Positions 1 to 8,554 of a DNA stretch of 64,000 nucleotides are shown piece after piece. Both the position numbers and the translations under genes were made by a program. The stretch comes from Niveibacterium terrae (GTDB lineage: Bacteria; Pseudomonadota; Gammaproteobacteria; Burkholderiales; Rhodocyclaceae): the NCBI RefSeq assembly GCF_048213115.1, contig NZ_CP172404.1:1054001-1118000 (forward strand), in the 5' to 3' direction. The notes under the pieces are model-generated. The model made no database searches. It saw only the letters and a program-made list of their open reading frames with translations, and was not told the DNA's origin. How positions within the stretch are numbered: position 1 is the stretch's first letter; every line of letters starts with the position of its first letter.

Positions 1-209
1 AGTGGGAGTTCGACGACTTCAACGCGGCCTGGGGCTTTCTGTCCCGGGTTGCGCTGCTTGCCGAGCGTCAGGACCACCACCCCGAGATCCTGTGCCTTGA
101 AAACCGGGTCGAGCTGACGCTGACGACTCCGGACGCCGGAGGCGTCAGTCCGCGCGACATCCGTCTCGCGCTGGCGGTCTCGGCGATGTTCGCGCGCAGC
201 GAATTCTGA
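1..209 (+). CDS. phhB: 4a-hydroxytetrahydrobiopterin dehydratase (3' part)
   Basis: The window opens inside a gene whose last 68 codons are visible, in frame from base 3. The protein carries the family signature: a WEFDDFNAAW stretch, then AERQDHHPEI with the catalytic histidine pair, and ends in RSEF. Pterin-4a-carbinolamine dehydratase recycles the pterin cofactor of phenylalanine hydroxylase in the cytoplasm. The start lies outside the window. The gene converges on ppdK, with a hairpin between them. Confidence 0.85.
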   Translation, partial: WEFDDFNAAWGFLSRVALLAERQDHHPEILCLENRVELTLTTPDAGGVSPRDIRLALAVSAMFARSEF

Positions 210-238
210 GCCGGGCGGGCGCGAAAGCCTTGCCGAAA

Positions 239-262
239 CCGGCCCAGCTTGCGCTGGGCCGG
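239..262. terminator. hairpin between convergent phhB and ppdK
   Basis: A perfect 10-bp inverted repeat (CCGGCCCAGC / GCTGGGCCGG) with a 4-base loop lies between the two converging stop codons. There is no strong T-tract, so it is best read as a bidirectional terminator or an mRNA 3'-end stabiliser. Confidence 0.6.
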
Positions 263-270
263 CTCTTGCG

Positions 271-3063
271 TCAGAGCAGGATCTTCGGATCGTACTCGGC
301 TTCGCGCAGCTTGGCCTGGGCTGCGGCCAGCCTCGCGATCGGCACCCGCGGGGCCGAGCAGGAGACGTAGTTGAGCCCGATCGCATGGCAGAAGCGTACC
401 GAGTCGGGCTGCCCGCCTTGCTCGCCGCAGATCCCGACCTTCAGATTCGGCCGGGTCTCGCGTCCCCAGCGCACCGCCATCTCCATCAACCGCCCGACTC
501 CTTTCAGATCGAGCACTTCAAACGGGTTTTCCCTGAGGATGCGGTTCTCCTGATAGAAGGGCAGGAACTTGTTTTCGGCGTCTTCGCGCGAGAACGAGAA
601 GGTGGCCTGGGTCAGGTCGTTGGTGCCGAAGGAGAAGAACTCGGCGGTTTCGGCCAGACTTGCGGCGCGCATGCAGGCCCGCACGACTTCGATCATGCTG
701 CCGAACGCGATCTGCGGACGCAGGCCGCGCATCTTCTCGATGCGGGCGAGCTCCGCGTCGAGCTGGGCCTTGACCCGGATCAGCTCCTGGGACGTGCAGA
801 CCTGGGGAATCATCACTTCGACGTGGATGTCGACGCGATCGAGCATGCACTGCGCGGCGGCCTCGACGATCGCGCGCAGCTGCATCGCGTAGATCTCCGG
901 ATGGGTCAGACCCAGCCGGACTCCGCGGTGACCGAGCATCGGGTTCACTTCGGTCAGTGCCCGCACTTTCTGCAGCATCGCCTCGCGCCTGTCGATCAGC
1001 CCGTCGAAGCGGTTCTCGTTCTGGTACTCGGCGAGGTTCGCTTCGAGATTGTCGAGGCTGTCCACGTACTGCTTGTGCAGCTCGGGGTCCAGCATCTTCA
1101 GCGTCTCGGGCAGCTCGTGCATGTTGCGCAGCGCGCGCTTCAGACCCCTCAGGTGCTCGATCTCGAATTCGAGCTGGGATGCGGTCGGCAGGAATTCGTG
1201 TATTGGCGGATCGAGCAGGCGAACCGTGACCGGTAGGCCTTCCATCGCGTTGAAGATGCCGATGAAGTCCGAACGCTGGATCGGCAGAAGCCGGTCCAGC
1301 GCCGCCTGACGCTCACCCAGCGTTTCGGCCAGGATCATCTCCTGGACGATGGGCAGCCGGGCGGTGTCGTTGAACATCCGCTCGGTCCGGCAAAGCCCTA
1401 CGCCTTTGGCGCCGAAGCGGCGGGCGCGTTCGGCATCGCGCGGCGTGTCGGCGTTCGCGAAGACCTTGAGCCGGGCGACCTCGTCGGCCCAGCCGAGCAG
1501 CGTCTTCAGTTCCTCGAAGAACTCGGCCTCGACGGTCGGAATCCGGCCCGGATAGACCTTGCCCGAGCTGCCGTCTATCGTGATCACGTCGCCTTCGGAG
1601 AGCGTGACCGCGCCGATCTGGGCTTTCTTCGCCCGCACGTCGATGTGGATCGCATCGCAGCCCGATACGCAGGGTTTGCCCATGCCGCGCGCGACGACGG
1701 CCGCGTGCGAAGTCTTGCCTCCGCGCGATGTCAGAATGCCCTGGGCGGCGAAGAAGCCGTGGATGTCCTCGGGTTTGGTCTCCTCGCGGACCAGGATCAG
1801 CTTCTCGCCCGTCTTGCCGCGCGCCTCTGCGGTGTCGGCGTCGAAGACGACCTTGCCCGAAGCCGCGCCGGGCGAAGCGGGAAGCCCCTGGGCCAGCGCC
1901 GCGATCTTGCCGTCGGTGACCAGAGTCGGGACCATCAGCTGTTCGAGCAGCGCCGGGTTCACGCGCAGCAGCGCCTGCTCGCGCGTGATCAGACCTTCCT
2001 TCTCCATCTCGACCGAAGTGACGACCATCGCCCGCGCGTTCATCTTGCCGTTGCGGGTCTGCAGCGCGTAGAGGCGGCCGCGTTCGATCGTAAACTCGAA
2101 GTCCTGGACTTCGTGGTAGTGGGCTTCGAGCTTGTCGCGCAACTCGATCAGCTGCCTGTGCAGATCCGGCATCTCCTCGGCCATCCGGGAGATCGGCTGA
2201 GGCGTACGGATACCGGCGACGACGTCTTCGCCCTGGGCGTTGACGAGGTATTCGCCGAAAGTCACGTTCTCGCCGGTCGCCGGGTTGCGGGTGAAGCCGA
2301 CCCCGGTCGCCGAGTCATTGCCCATGTTGCCGAACACCATCGTGCAGATATTGACCGCGGTGCCGTTGGCCATGTCCTTCGTGATCTTGAACTGGCGGCG
2401 GTAATCGACCGCCCGCTTGCCCATCCAGGAGCGGAAGACTGCTGCAATCGCATATTCGAGCTGGGTATAGGGTTCGAGCGGGAACTCCTCGCCGGTCTCC
2501 TGCTTGATGATCTTCAGATAGTCGTCGGCAAGCGCCTTCAGATCTTCGGCGGACAGATCGACGTCCTGCTCGGCTCCGACGCGCTTCTTGACCGCGCTCA
2601 TCGCCTCATCGAAACGTTCATCGGAAACGCCCATGGCGATCTTGCCGAACAGCTGGATGAAGCGACGCCAGGAATCGTAGCCGAAGCGCGGATTGCCGGT
2701 GTGCGCGATCAGGCCTTGCAGCGTTTCGGGGTTCAGGCCGAGGTTCAGGATCGTGTCCATCATGCCCGGCATCGACATCGCCGAGCCGGAGCGGACCGAG
2801 ATCAGCAGCGGGTCGCTGGTGGAACCGAAGGTCTTGCCGCTCTTGCGTTCGACTTCCCGCATCGCGGCATGGACTTCTTCGAGCAACCCCTGGGGCAGGC
2901 GGTTGTGTTCGAGGTAGGCGAGGCAGGCCTCTGTCGTGATCGTGAAGCCCGGGGGAACGTTGAGGCCGAACTGGGTCATCTCGGCGAGGTTTGCCCCCTT
3001 GCCTCCCAGAAGCATCTTGTTCTTCCCGTCGCCCTCTTCAAACGGGTAAACATAACGGACCAT
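271..3063 (-). CDS. ppdK: pyruvate, phosphate dikinase
   Basis: A 930-residue cytoplasmic enzyme that interconverts pyruvate, ATP and Pi with PEP, AMP and PPi. The N-terminal ATP-grasp domain starts with GGKGANLAEM and PPGFTITTEAC. The phosphohistidine swivel motif GGKTSHAAVVARGMGKPC is near residue 455. The C-terminal PEP/pyruvate barrel shows FGTNDLTQ and the catalytic cysteine in VGICGEQGG. Length fits the family. The ATG is preceded by a strong GGAGGAG ribosome-binding site. It is a single gene with no obvious operon partner. A role in gluconeogenesis or PPi-dependent glycolysis is inferred from the family. Confidence 0.97.
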   Translation of the reverse strand: MVRYVYPFEEGDGKNKMLLGGKGANLAEMTQFGLNVPPGFTITTEACLAYLEHNRLPQGLLEEVHAAMREVERKSGKTFGSTSDPLLISVRSGSAMSMPGMMDTILNLGLNPETLQGLIAHTGNPRFGYDSWRRFIQLFGKIAMGVSDERFDEAMSAVKKRVGAEQDVDLSAEDLKALADDYLKIIKQETGEEFPLEPYTQLEYAIAAVFRSWMGKRAVDYRRQFKITKDMANGTAVNICTMVFGNMGNDSATGVGFTRNPATGENVTFGEYLVNAQGEDVVAGIRTPQPISRMAEEMPDLHRQLIELRDKLEAHYHEVQDFEFTIERGRLYALQTRNGKMNARAMVVTSVEMEKEGLITREQALLRVNPALLEQLMVPTLVTDGKIAALAQGLPASPGAASGKVVFDADTAEARGKTGEKLILVREETKPEDIHGFFAAQGILTSRGGKTSHAAVVARGMGKPCVSGCDAIHIDVRAKKAQIGAVTLSEGDVITIDGSSGKVYPGRIPTVEAEFFEELKTLLGWADEVARLKVFANADTPRDAERARRFGAKGVGLCRTERMFNDTARLPIVQEMILAETLGERQAALDRLLPIQRSDFIGIFNAMEGLPVTVRLLDPPIHEFLPTASQLEFEIEHLRGLKRALRNMHELPETLKMLDPELHKQYVDSLDNLEANLAEYQNENRFDGLIDRREAMLQKVRALTEVNPMLGHRGVRLGLTHPEIYAMQLRAIVEAAAQCMLDRVDIHVEVMIPQVCTSQELIRVKAQLDAELARIEKMRGLRPQIAFGSMIEVVRACMRAASLAETAEFFSFGTNDLTQATFSFSREDAENKFLPFYQENRILRENPFEVLDLKGVGRLMEMAVRWGRETRPNLKVGICGEQGGQPDSVRFCHAIGLNYVSCSAPRVPIARLAAAQAKLREAEYDPKILL

Positions 3064-3263
3064 TTTCTCCTCCTTGTTATCGGAGTGCCCGCAAGGTGGC
3101 GGACACCTTTTTCAATCTAGGAGGAGCGGTGACTTTTTTCCGGGCTTAGGGGGGGCTTTCTGCGTAGGATCAAACCCGACCTCACAAGCATGCAAAATCG
3201 GTTCTCTGTGCGAATCGATAAGCATATCTTCTGAGGAACCCAGGCCGCCTGGCCTGGGATGAC

Positions 3264-3593
3264 ATGCCAGAGCCAAAGGACACAAAGAGGGAGCGGTTCG
3301 CCGATCTCCCCGAAGATCTGTCGGCTCCGGTCACTTTATCAATTCGGGGGAATCGTATGACTATCAAAGTGCCGGCATCTGAAATCATCCACGAAAACGG
3401 TCATCGCTTCATCGAAGGTCGGCACACCGGTTTGAGGACTCTTGCGGGTCAGAAGGTGTGCATGAACTGCGGGGCGATCCGCAGGGCTGATGGCAACCCC
3501 CCTTGCTGTGAGGCGCATGCGGTGAGCTCGCATGACGAACTCAGGATCCAGCCTGCTCAGATGCAGGTCGAGCGAGCGGCTGCAGTCGTTTGA
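3264..3593 (+). CDS. small hypothetical protein with Cys cluster
   Basis: A 109-residue soluble protein of no recognised family. The N-terminal half is charged (RERFADLPEDL) and contains a short beta-like stretch. The centre has CMNCGAIRRADGNPPCC, a possible zinc-binding group of four cysteines. The C terminus is helical. It lies alone between ppdK (divergent) and the GH31 gene (convergent), and a good terminator follows the stop after about 50 bases, which supports it being a gene. An opposite-strand frame over the same DNA looks less protein-like. Confidence 0.5.
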   Translation: MPEPKDTKRERFADLPEDLSAPVTLSIRGNRMTIKVPASEIIHENGHRFIEGRHTGLRTLAGQKVCMNCGAIRRADGNPPCCEAHAVSSHDELRIQPAQMQVERAAAVV

Positions 3594-3640
3594 GCGTGTT
3601 GCAAGACCCCGGTCCGGAGGGGGGGCATCCGGGCAAAGCA

Positions 3641-3665
3641 AAACAGGGCCAAGAGCCCTGTTTTT
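3641..3665. terminator. bidirectional rho-independent terminator
   Basis: AACAGGGC-CAAGA-GCCCTGTT is followed by T5 on the plus strand and, read on the minus strand, is also followed by T residues. It sits between the small Cys-cluster gene and the convergent GH31 gene and can serve both. Confidence 0.8.
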
Positions 3666-3681
3666 CATTTGGGACGCCACC

Positions 3682-6363
3682 TCATGGTTTTGGCCGGTGC
3701 AGCGCGATCACCAGCGCCTGGCCCGAGTAAGGGATTGTCAGCACCTCGGGGCTTGCCGCGAGGCGGATGCGGAAGATCCGCTCTGCCGCCAAGCCCGGGA
3801 AGCTCCCCGCTCTGTCGGCGATGCTCAGCATGCCCCGCCTGTCGTCCCAGCCGAACTCTATCGTCGAGAATTCCCCGTTTTCGTACTGGTAGCCGTCCCC
3901 GTTGTCCTCATAGAGCGTGAAGCGGGCGTCGGCGCCCGGATAGACGACGAGATCCAGCTCTTCCCAAGGCTTCTGGCCGTCGTACTCGACCTCCGGACCC
4001 AGCGGCAGGATGCTGCCTCCCCGAACGAAAACCGGGATCTCGCTGATCGGCGTCGAGACCCTCAGACTCTGGCCCCCCATGTGGCGGACCTCCGAGGCGA
4101 GTTCATACCAGCGGCTTCCCGAGGGAAGGTAGAGCTTGCGTTGGGGCGGGACCCTCTCCGACTTCGGGGGCGGACCCGGACGTCTCCAGCTCAGCACGAG
4201 AGCGGCCGCGCCGCTGTGGTGGAAATACTCGACCTTCAGCGTGTGGCGGCTCTTCTTTTCGAATGACCGCGTCAGATGCTGCGTGGAGTTGCCCTGGTTC
4301 TGCCAGGAATCGATCACGAGCTCACCATCGAGCCACAAGCGGCGCCCGTCGTTGCCCTCGAGCAGGATCTCGTATTCGCCGCTCTCGGGGATCGCGAGTT
4401 CACCCTCCCAGCGCAGGCTGTAGTCCGCGAAGGGCAGGCCGGCGGGGGGGCCTCCCGCCCAGTTGCCGTTGATCTGGCTGGCGTGTTTCGCGAACCGGCG
4501 AACTTCGAAGTCGCGGCCGGCGAAGCCTTCGCAGGCGAGGCCAGACTCTCCGTCCGGAGTCTGCAGGAATTCGGCGGGAATCGGCTCGGCTTCGCGGCCG
4601 GGTTCGTGGAACATCGGCTCGAGCACCGGACAGACCATCAGCGCAGGGCCGAACATGAATTGGTCGGCGATCCGGTAGCTTGCCGGGTCGGAGCGGAAAT
4701 CGAAGGCCAGCAGCCTCATCAGCGTTCCGCCGTGCGCGGTGATCTGCCAGGCTTGCGAGTAGATGTAAGGCATCAGCCGGTAGCGCAGCCGGGCCGCGGC
4801 GAGCAGCGCCTCATAGGCCCAGGAGCCGGGGCCTCCGAAGTGCCACGGTTCGCGGGGCGTGTTGGTGCCGTGGGAGCGGAAGAGCGGGCAGAAGGCGCCG
4901 AACTGATACCAGCGCACATAGAGTTCGCGATAGGCGTCGTCCGCACAGCCTCTGGGAAAGCGCGCGCCGTAACCGGTCGTGAAGAAACCGCCGATGTCGG
5001 TGGTCCAGTAAGGCAGGCCGGACGCGGCGAAGTTCAGCCCCGCGGCGACCTGCTCGCGCAGCACTTTCCAGGTCGCTGCGATATCGCCCGACCAGCTCGC
5101 CGCCGCGTAGCGTTGCTGACCCGCGAAGCCCGAGCGCGACAGCGTGAAGACCCGTTTTCCGGACTCCGCCGCGCGCTGGCCATCGAAGACGGCCTTTGCC
5201 GTCATCATCGAATAGCCGTTGAGCACGCGCTTCCAGCTGCCCTGCGCGGTATCCCGCTGGGCGTGGCAGGCGCGCACGCCGTCCATCGGGTCGTGGCTGG
5301 AGACGAACTCCGGTTCGGTGCCATCCATCCACAGCGCATCGACACCGAGATCGATCAGGCCGCTCTTGACGTGCTTCCAGTAGATGGAACGCCCCTTGGC
5401 GCTGAACGCGTCATAGATGTGGCCGCGGGCCCAGTGCTCGGTCTCGAACAGCACTCCGGCCTTCTTCAGCTCGGCGAAGGCGGGACAGCCTTCGCCGATC
5501 ACGGGCCAGATCGTCGTCATCAGGTGAAGGTGATGTTTGTCGTGCAGCTCGCGGATCATCCCCTCCGGGTCGGGAAAGACCTTGGGATCCCACTGCATCG
5601 AGCTCCACGGTTTGTCTCCCCAGTACTTCCAGTCCTGGATCAGCGCGTCGACCGGAAAGCCCAGTTCCCGGAAGCGCGTTGCTGTGCCCAGCAGCTCGTC
5701 GCGGTCGACGTAGCGCTCCTTCGATTGCCAGTAGCCGTAGGCCCAGCGCGGGTAGAGCGGAGCTTGTCCGGTCAGGCGGCGGAAGGCGGCGATCAGCGCA
5801 TCGAAGTCCGGGCCGTGGATTACGTAATAGCGGATGCCGTCGGCGCAGTCGGTCTCCCAGACGAGTTCGTCGTCCTTGCTGCTGACCCGGGTCAGCGCCA
5901 GCGAATCCCAGAGGATCGCATAGCCGTCGGTCGAAATCAGGAAGGGGACCGCGATGCCCTGGTTCGACTGGACCAGCAGCACTTCATGGCCACGCCAGTC
6001 GAGCACACCTCCCGGGTATTGGCCCAGGCCGTAGAGCGCGGCCTGGGGCGAGACGCGAAAGCGCTGTTCGACCCGCCAGAATCCGTCGTCGCGCCGGAAA
6101 TAGCGCAGATCGTCGCGCAGCAGCAGTTTCTTGCCCGGCGAGAAGAAGTCCATCCCTTCGTCGTGGCAGTGCACGCTGATGTTACCGGCCAGCAGCGTTG
6201 ATTCGTCCTGGTAGATCGGAAAGCCGTCAGCCTGGGGGAGAACGAAAAGCGAAGAGGGCAGGGGTTTACCGTCCGGACTCCAGCTCACTTCGAGGATGTC
6301 ACCGGAGAGCGTCCGGATCGAACACCATGCCGAACCCGATTGCCAGACCACCTGATTCATCAT
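3682..6363 (-). CDS. glycoside hydrolase family 31 (alpha-xylosidase/alpha-glucosidase-like) with PA14 insert
   Basis: An 893-residue GH31 enzyme. The family core is clear: the nucleophile motif ALWMDGTEPE lies near residue 346 and the acid/base region QRYAAASWSGD near residue 424, followed by SGLPYWTTDIGGF. Residues about 650-735 form a PA14-like beta domain (ESGEYEILLEGNDGRRLWLDG), an arrangement known from bacterial alpha-xylosidases. A C-terminal beta domain (YPGADARFTLYEDNGDGYQYE) follows. No signal peptide is seen, so a cytoplasmic role on imported oligosaccharides is likely. The ATG at 6363 has a GAAAGG site upstream; an in-frame start 25 codons earlier lacks family similarity. Substrate is inferred, not proven. 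No transporter or other sugar gene is adjacent. Confidence 0.88.
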   Translation of the reverse strand: MMNQVVWQSGSAWCSIRTLSGDILEVSWSPDGKPLPSSLFVLPQADGFPIYQDESTLLAGNISVHCHDEGMDFFSPGKKLLLRDDLRYFRRDDGFWRVEQRFRVSPQAALYGLGQYPGGVLDWRGHEVLLVQSNQGIAVPFLISTDGYAILWDSLALTRVSSKDDELVWETDCADGIRYYVIHGPDFDALIAAFRRLTGQAPLYPRWAYGYWQSKERYVDRDELLGTATRFRELGFPVDALIQDWKYWGDKPWSSMQWDPKVFPDPEGMIRELHDKHHLHLMTTIWPVIGEGCPAFAELKKAGVLFETEHWARGHIYDAFSAKGRSIYWKHVKSGLIDLGVDALWMDGTEPEFVSSHDPMDGVRACHAQRDTAQGSWKRVLNGYSMMTAKAVFDGQRAAESGKRVFTLSRSGFAGQQRYAAASWSGDIAATWKVLREQVAAGLNFAASGLPYWTTDIGGFFTTGYGARFPRGCADDAYRELYVRWYQFGAFCPLFRSHGTNTPREPWHFGGPGSWAYEALLAAARLRYRLMPYIYSQAWQITAHGGTLMRLLAFDFRSDPASYRIADQFMFGPALMVCPVLEPMFHEPGREAEPIPAEFLQTPDGESGLACEGFAGRDFEVRRFAKHASQINGNWAGGPPAGLPFADYSLRWEGELAIPESGEYEILLEGNDGRRLWLDGELVIDSWQNQGNSTQHLTRSFEKKSRHTLKVEYFHHSGAAALVLSWRRPGPPPKSERVPPQRKLYLPSGSRWYELASEVRHMGGQSLRVSTPISEIPVFVRGGSILPLGPEVEYDGQKPWEELDLVVYPGADARFTLYEDNGDGYQYENGEFSTIEFGWDDRRGMLSIADRAGSFPGLAAERIFRIRLAASPEVLTIPYSGQALVIALHRPKP

Positions 6364-6533
6364 CGACGCCTTTCTCGTTGATCCCCGAACTTTACGCCGC
6401 TCGGCGGATTCGGCCACTTTCTGAGGGCTTTGCGCCACAGCGCGCTACCAGATGCTACCGGGTATGACTCGCGCTTCGGCAATGACTGCCGATACTTCCT
6501 TTACCGAATCAGGGCGATTTGAAGGAGGAGATC

Positions 6534-6863
6534 ATGTCGATTTCAGTCGGAGCGATCAGCGCGGTGAACGCAAGCAGCGCGAGCAGCGGGTCGGATACCC
6601 AGGTGACGGCGTTGAAGAAACAGCTCGCTGCGCTGCAGAAGGAACTGACCGAGGCCCAGAAGAGCGCGGATACCCAGGCCGGAGCCGCGAAGGTCGCGAT
6701 GCTCAATCAGCAGATCGCTGTGCTCCAGGCGCAGATCGCCCAGCTCGAGGCGCAAAAGAGCAGCTCCACGCAATCCTCGACGGTTTCGGGGCCGGGCACT
6801 CAGGCGGCATCCGTCGCGAAGTCCGCGAGCTCGCTGGGGCGCACGATAGACCTGAGCGTCTGA
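6534..6863 (+). CDS. FlxA-like coiled-coil protein
   Basis: A 109-residue protein with a Ser/Ala-rich N terminus, a central heptad-rich helix (VTALKKQLAALQKELTEAQK and AVLQAQIAQLEAQ) and a low-complexity Ser/Thr tail. This layout matches the FlxA-like family, whose founding member is a flagellar-regulon gene of unknown function. The ATG at 6534 follows AAGGAGGAG at ideal spacing; a TTG five codons upstream would place that site inside the gene. It converges on the TPR/glycosyltransferase gene with only two bases between the stop codons. Confidence 0.75.
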   Translation: MSISVGAISAVNASSASSGSDTQVTALKKQLAALQKELTEAQKSADTQAGAAKVAMLNQQIAVLQAQIAQLEAQKSSSTQSSTVSGPGTQAASVAKSASSLGRTIDLSV

Positions 6864-6865
6864 GC

Positions 6866-8410
6866 TCAGGCCTCTCGGCGGTGTTCGGCCAGCGCGGCGC
6901 AGGCTTTGCGCACGGCGCCGGGCCAGTCTCCGGCGCTCGGCTGGCGGAACACGCGCAGGCTCGGGTACCACGGAGTGCTGTCGCTTCCGACCGGCCAGCG
7001 CCATTCGCCGCGATGGCGCAGCAACACCCAGCAAGGTTTGCCCAGCGCGCCGGCGAGGTGAGCGATCGCGGTGTCGACGGCGATCACGAGGTCGAGGTTG
7101 GCGATCAGCGCCGCGCTCTCGCCGAAGTCGGTCAGGGCGCCGCTGAAGTCGGACAGATTCCGGAAATCGGCGAGCCGCCCGGCATCGCCCGCCGGGATGT
7201 CCTTCTGCAGGCTGATGAATGAGAAGTCCTGGGCGAGTAGCGGCGCCAATGCCGAAAAGGGAAGGTCGCGCGTCGGATTGCCTGGGCCGAGCTGACGCCC
7301 TGCCCAGACGAGACCGATGCGGGGGCGCGTACTCTGGCCCAGGCGCATTTTCCAGGCCTGGACGCGTTCGGACTCGGCCTTCAGATAGGGGGCAGAGCCC
7401 AGCTCGGTGCCCAGTCCCAGAGCCAGGGGCAGGCTCATCAGCGGGCACTGGAAGTCGTGGGCGGGCAGGGCCTGCTCCTCGTCGAGGATCGTGATGCGGG
7501 CGTCGAGCGTCCGCAACAGCGGATGGAGCGGGGCGGGCGCGCGCAGCCAGAGTTCGCCGACGCGATCGGCGAGGCGGGGAAGGAAGCGCGCGAACTGCAG
7601 CGTGTCGCCCAGCCCCTGTTCCGCCCAGACCAGAAGCGTTGTTCCGGCGAGTTCCTGCTGGCCCAGCCAGAGCGGCTGGAGGCTTGCGCGCGGCGCGCGG
7701 GCGAACTGTTCCGTTCCCCAGCGCCACTCGTAAAGCGGCCAGGCTGGGGCGGGATCGCCGCTGGCCAGCAGGCAGTGGGCGATCTCCAGATGCGCTTCGG
7801 CGAAGTCCGGACGCAGCGCGATCGCGGTCCGGTAGTCGACGATCGCCTCGTCGAACTTGAGCTGGTATTGGAAGACGTTGCCACGGTTGAAATGCCCGAG
7901 CGCATTGCCCGGTTCAAGGTCCAGCGCGCGGTCCAGAGCGTGCCTGGCCTCGTCGAGGCGGTCGAGTCCGACCAGCGCATTGCCGCGCAGCAGGTGGGCC
8001 TGAACGGAATCGGGCCTGAGTGTCAGCGCAGCGTCGAAATCGTTCAGCGCGCGGTCAAATTCCCGGGTTTGCAGAAAGAGACGGGCACGGGCCAGAAGCA
8101 CGTCGTGATCGTCGGACCTGGCTTCGAGTTTCTCGGCGAAAGAGGCTTCGGCGCAGGCGGCGATCTGCTCATAGAGATCGGCGACGCCCTCGCTGGCGGC
8201 GAGCGGCGCGAGACCCGCCAGCGCCTCGGTGAAGCGGCCCTCTTCGGCGAGCAGCTCGGCGCGGCTGGTCAGTGCCGGCAGGAAACCGGGTTCGATCTCG
8301 AGGATCTCGCCGAGGCAGGCGAGGGCTTCGGGGATCTGCTCCTGCTGACGGAGAACAATACTTTGGGTCAGCAGGCCGATCAGCCTTTCCAGGCTTTCAG
8401 GGGTGGTCAT
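6866..8410 (-). CDS. TPR protein with glycosyltransferase-like C-terminal domain
   Basis: A 514-residue protein. The first ~230 residues are tetratricopeptide repeats (for example ALNDFDAALTLRPDSVQAHL, then LDRALDLEPGNALGHFNRG and YRTAIALRPDFAEAHLEIAH). The C-terminal ~270 residues resemble GT-B glycosyltransferases of the TPR-linked type, with IGLVWAGRQ, NLDLVIAVDTAIAHLAGALG and WRWPVGSDSTPWYPSLRVFR. Such proteins usually glycosylate proteins or cell-surface polymers. No signal peptide is seen. The facing FlxA-like gene hints at a motility link, but this is only inference. Confidence 0.8.
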   Translation of the reverse strand: MTTPESLERLIGLLTQSIVLRQQEQIPEALACLGEILEIEPGFLPALTSRAELLAEEGRFTEALAGLAPLAASEGVADLYEQIAACAEASFAEKLEARSDDHDVLLARARLFLQTREFDRALNDFDAALTLRPDSVQAHLLRGNALVGLDRLDEARHALDRALDLEPGNALGHFNRGNVFQYQLKFDEAIVDYRTAIALRPDFAEAHLEIAHCLLASGDPAPAWPLYEWRWGTEQFARAPRASLQPLWLGQQELAGTTLLVWAEQGLGDTLQFARFLPRLADRVGELWLRAPAPLHPLLRTLDARITILDEEQALPAHDFQCPLMSLPLALGLGTELGSAPYLKAESERVQAWKMRLGQSTRPRIGLVWAGRQLGPGNPTRDLPFSALAPLLAQDFSFISLQKDIPAGDAGRLADFRNLSDFSGALTDFGESAALIANLDLVIAVDTAIAHLAGALGKPCWVLLRHRGEWRWPVGSDSTPWYPSLRVFRQPSAGDWPGAVRKACAALAEHRREA

Positions 8411-8507
8411 CGGGCTTCCTGGCTGCGGAGGCTGCCATCGTCGGCGACAGCCTCCCCTTCAGGAAGTCATTGTTGTAACTGTTTGTAAATATCCTCCCCC
8501 GGGGCGG

Positions 8508-8539
8508 GAAGCGCCCGGACTGGAGGGCAAGGGCGCTTC
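8508..8539 (-). terminator. stem-loop downstream of ahpF
   Basis: GAAGCGCCC and GGGCGCTTC form a perfect 9-bp stem, extended outward by CCCC/GGGG pairing, between the ahpF stop and the TPR gene. It has no T-tract; it is a plausible mRNA end or a genomic hairpin repeat like the one after recQ. Confidence 0.45.
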
Positions 8540-8554
8540 CCTGGGGGAGAGGGC

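Noticed and set aside
1645..3120. Long plus-strand open frame opposite ppdK (491 codons)
   Set aside because: It is a GC-rich shadow of ppdK: no family motifs, repetitive Arg/Ala/Gly/Asp composition, and the opposite strand is a complete conserved enzyme. The same applies to long antisense frames over the GH31, ahpF, prfC, recQ and RND genes.
3339..3680. Minus-strand 113-codon frame opposite the small Cys-cluster gene
   Set aside because: It would run through the bidirectional terminator at 3641-3665 and has less protein-like composition than the plus-strand frame.
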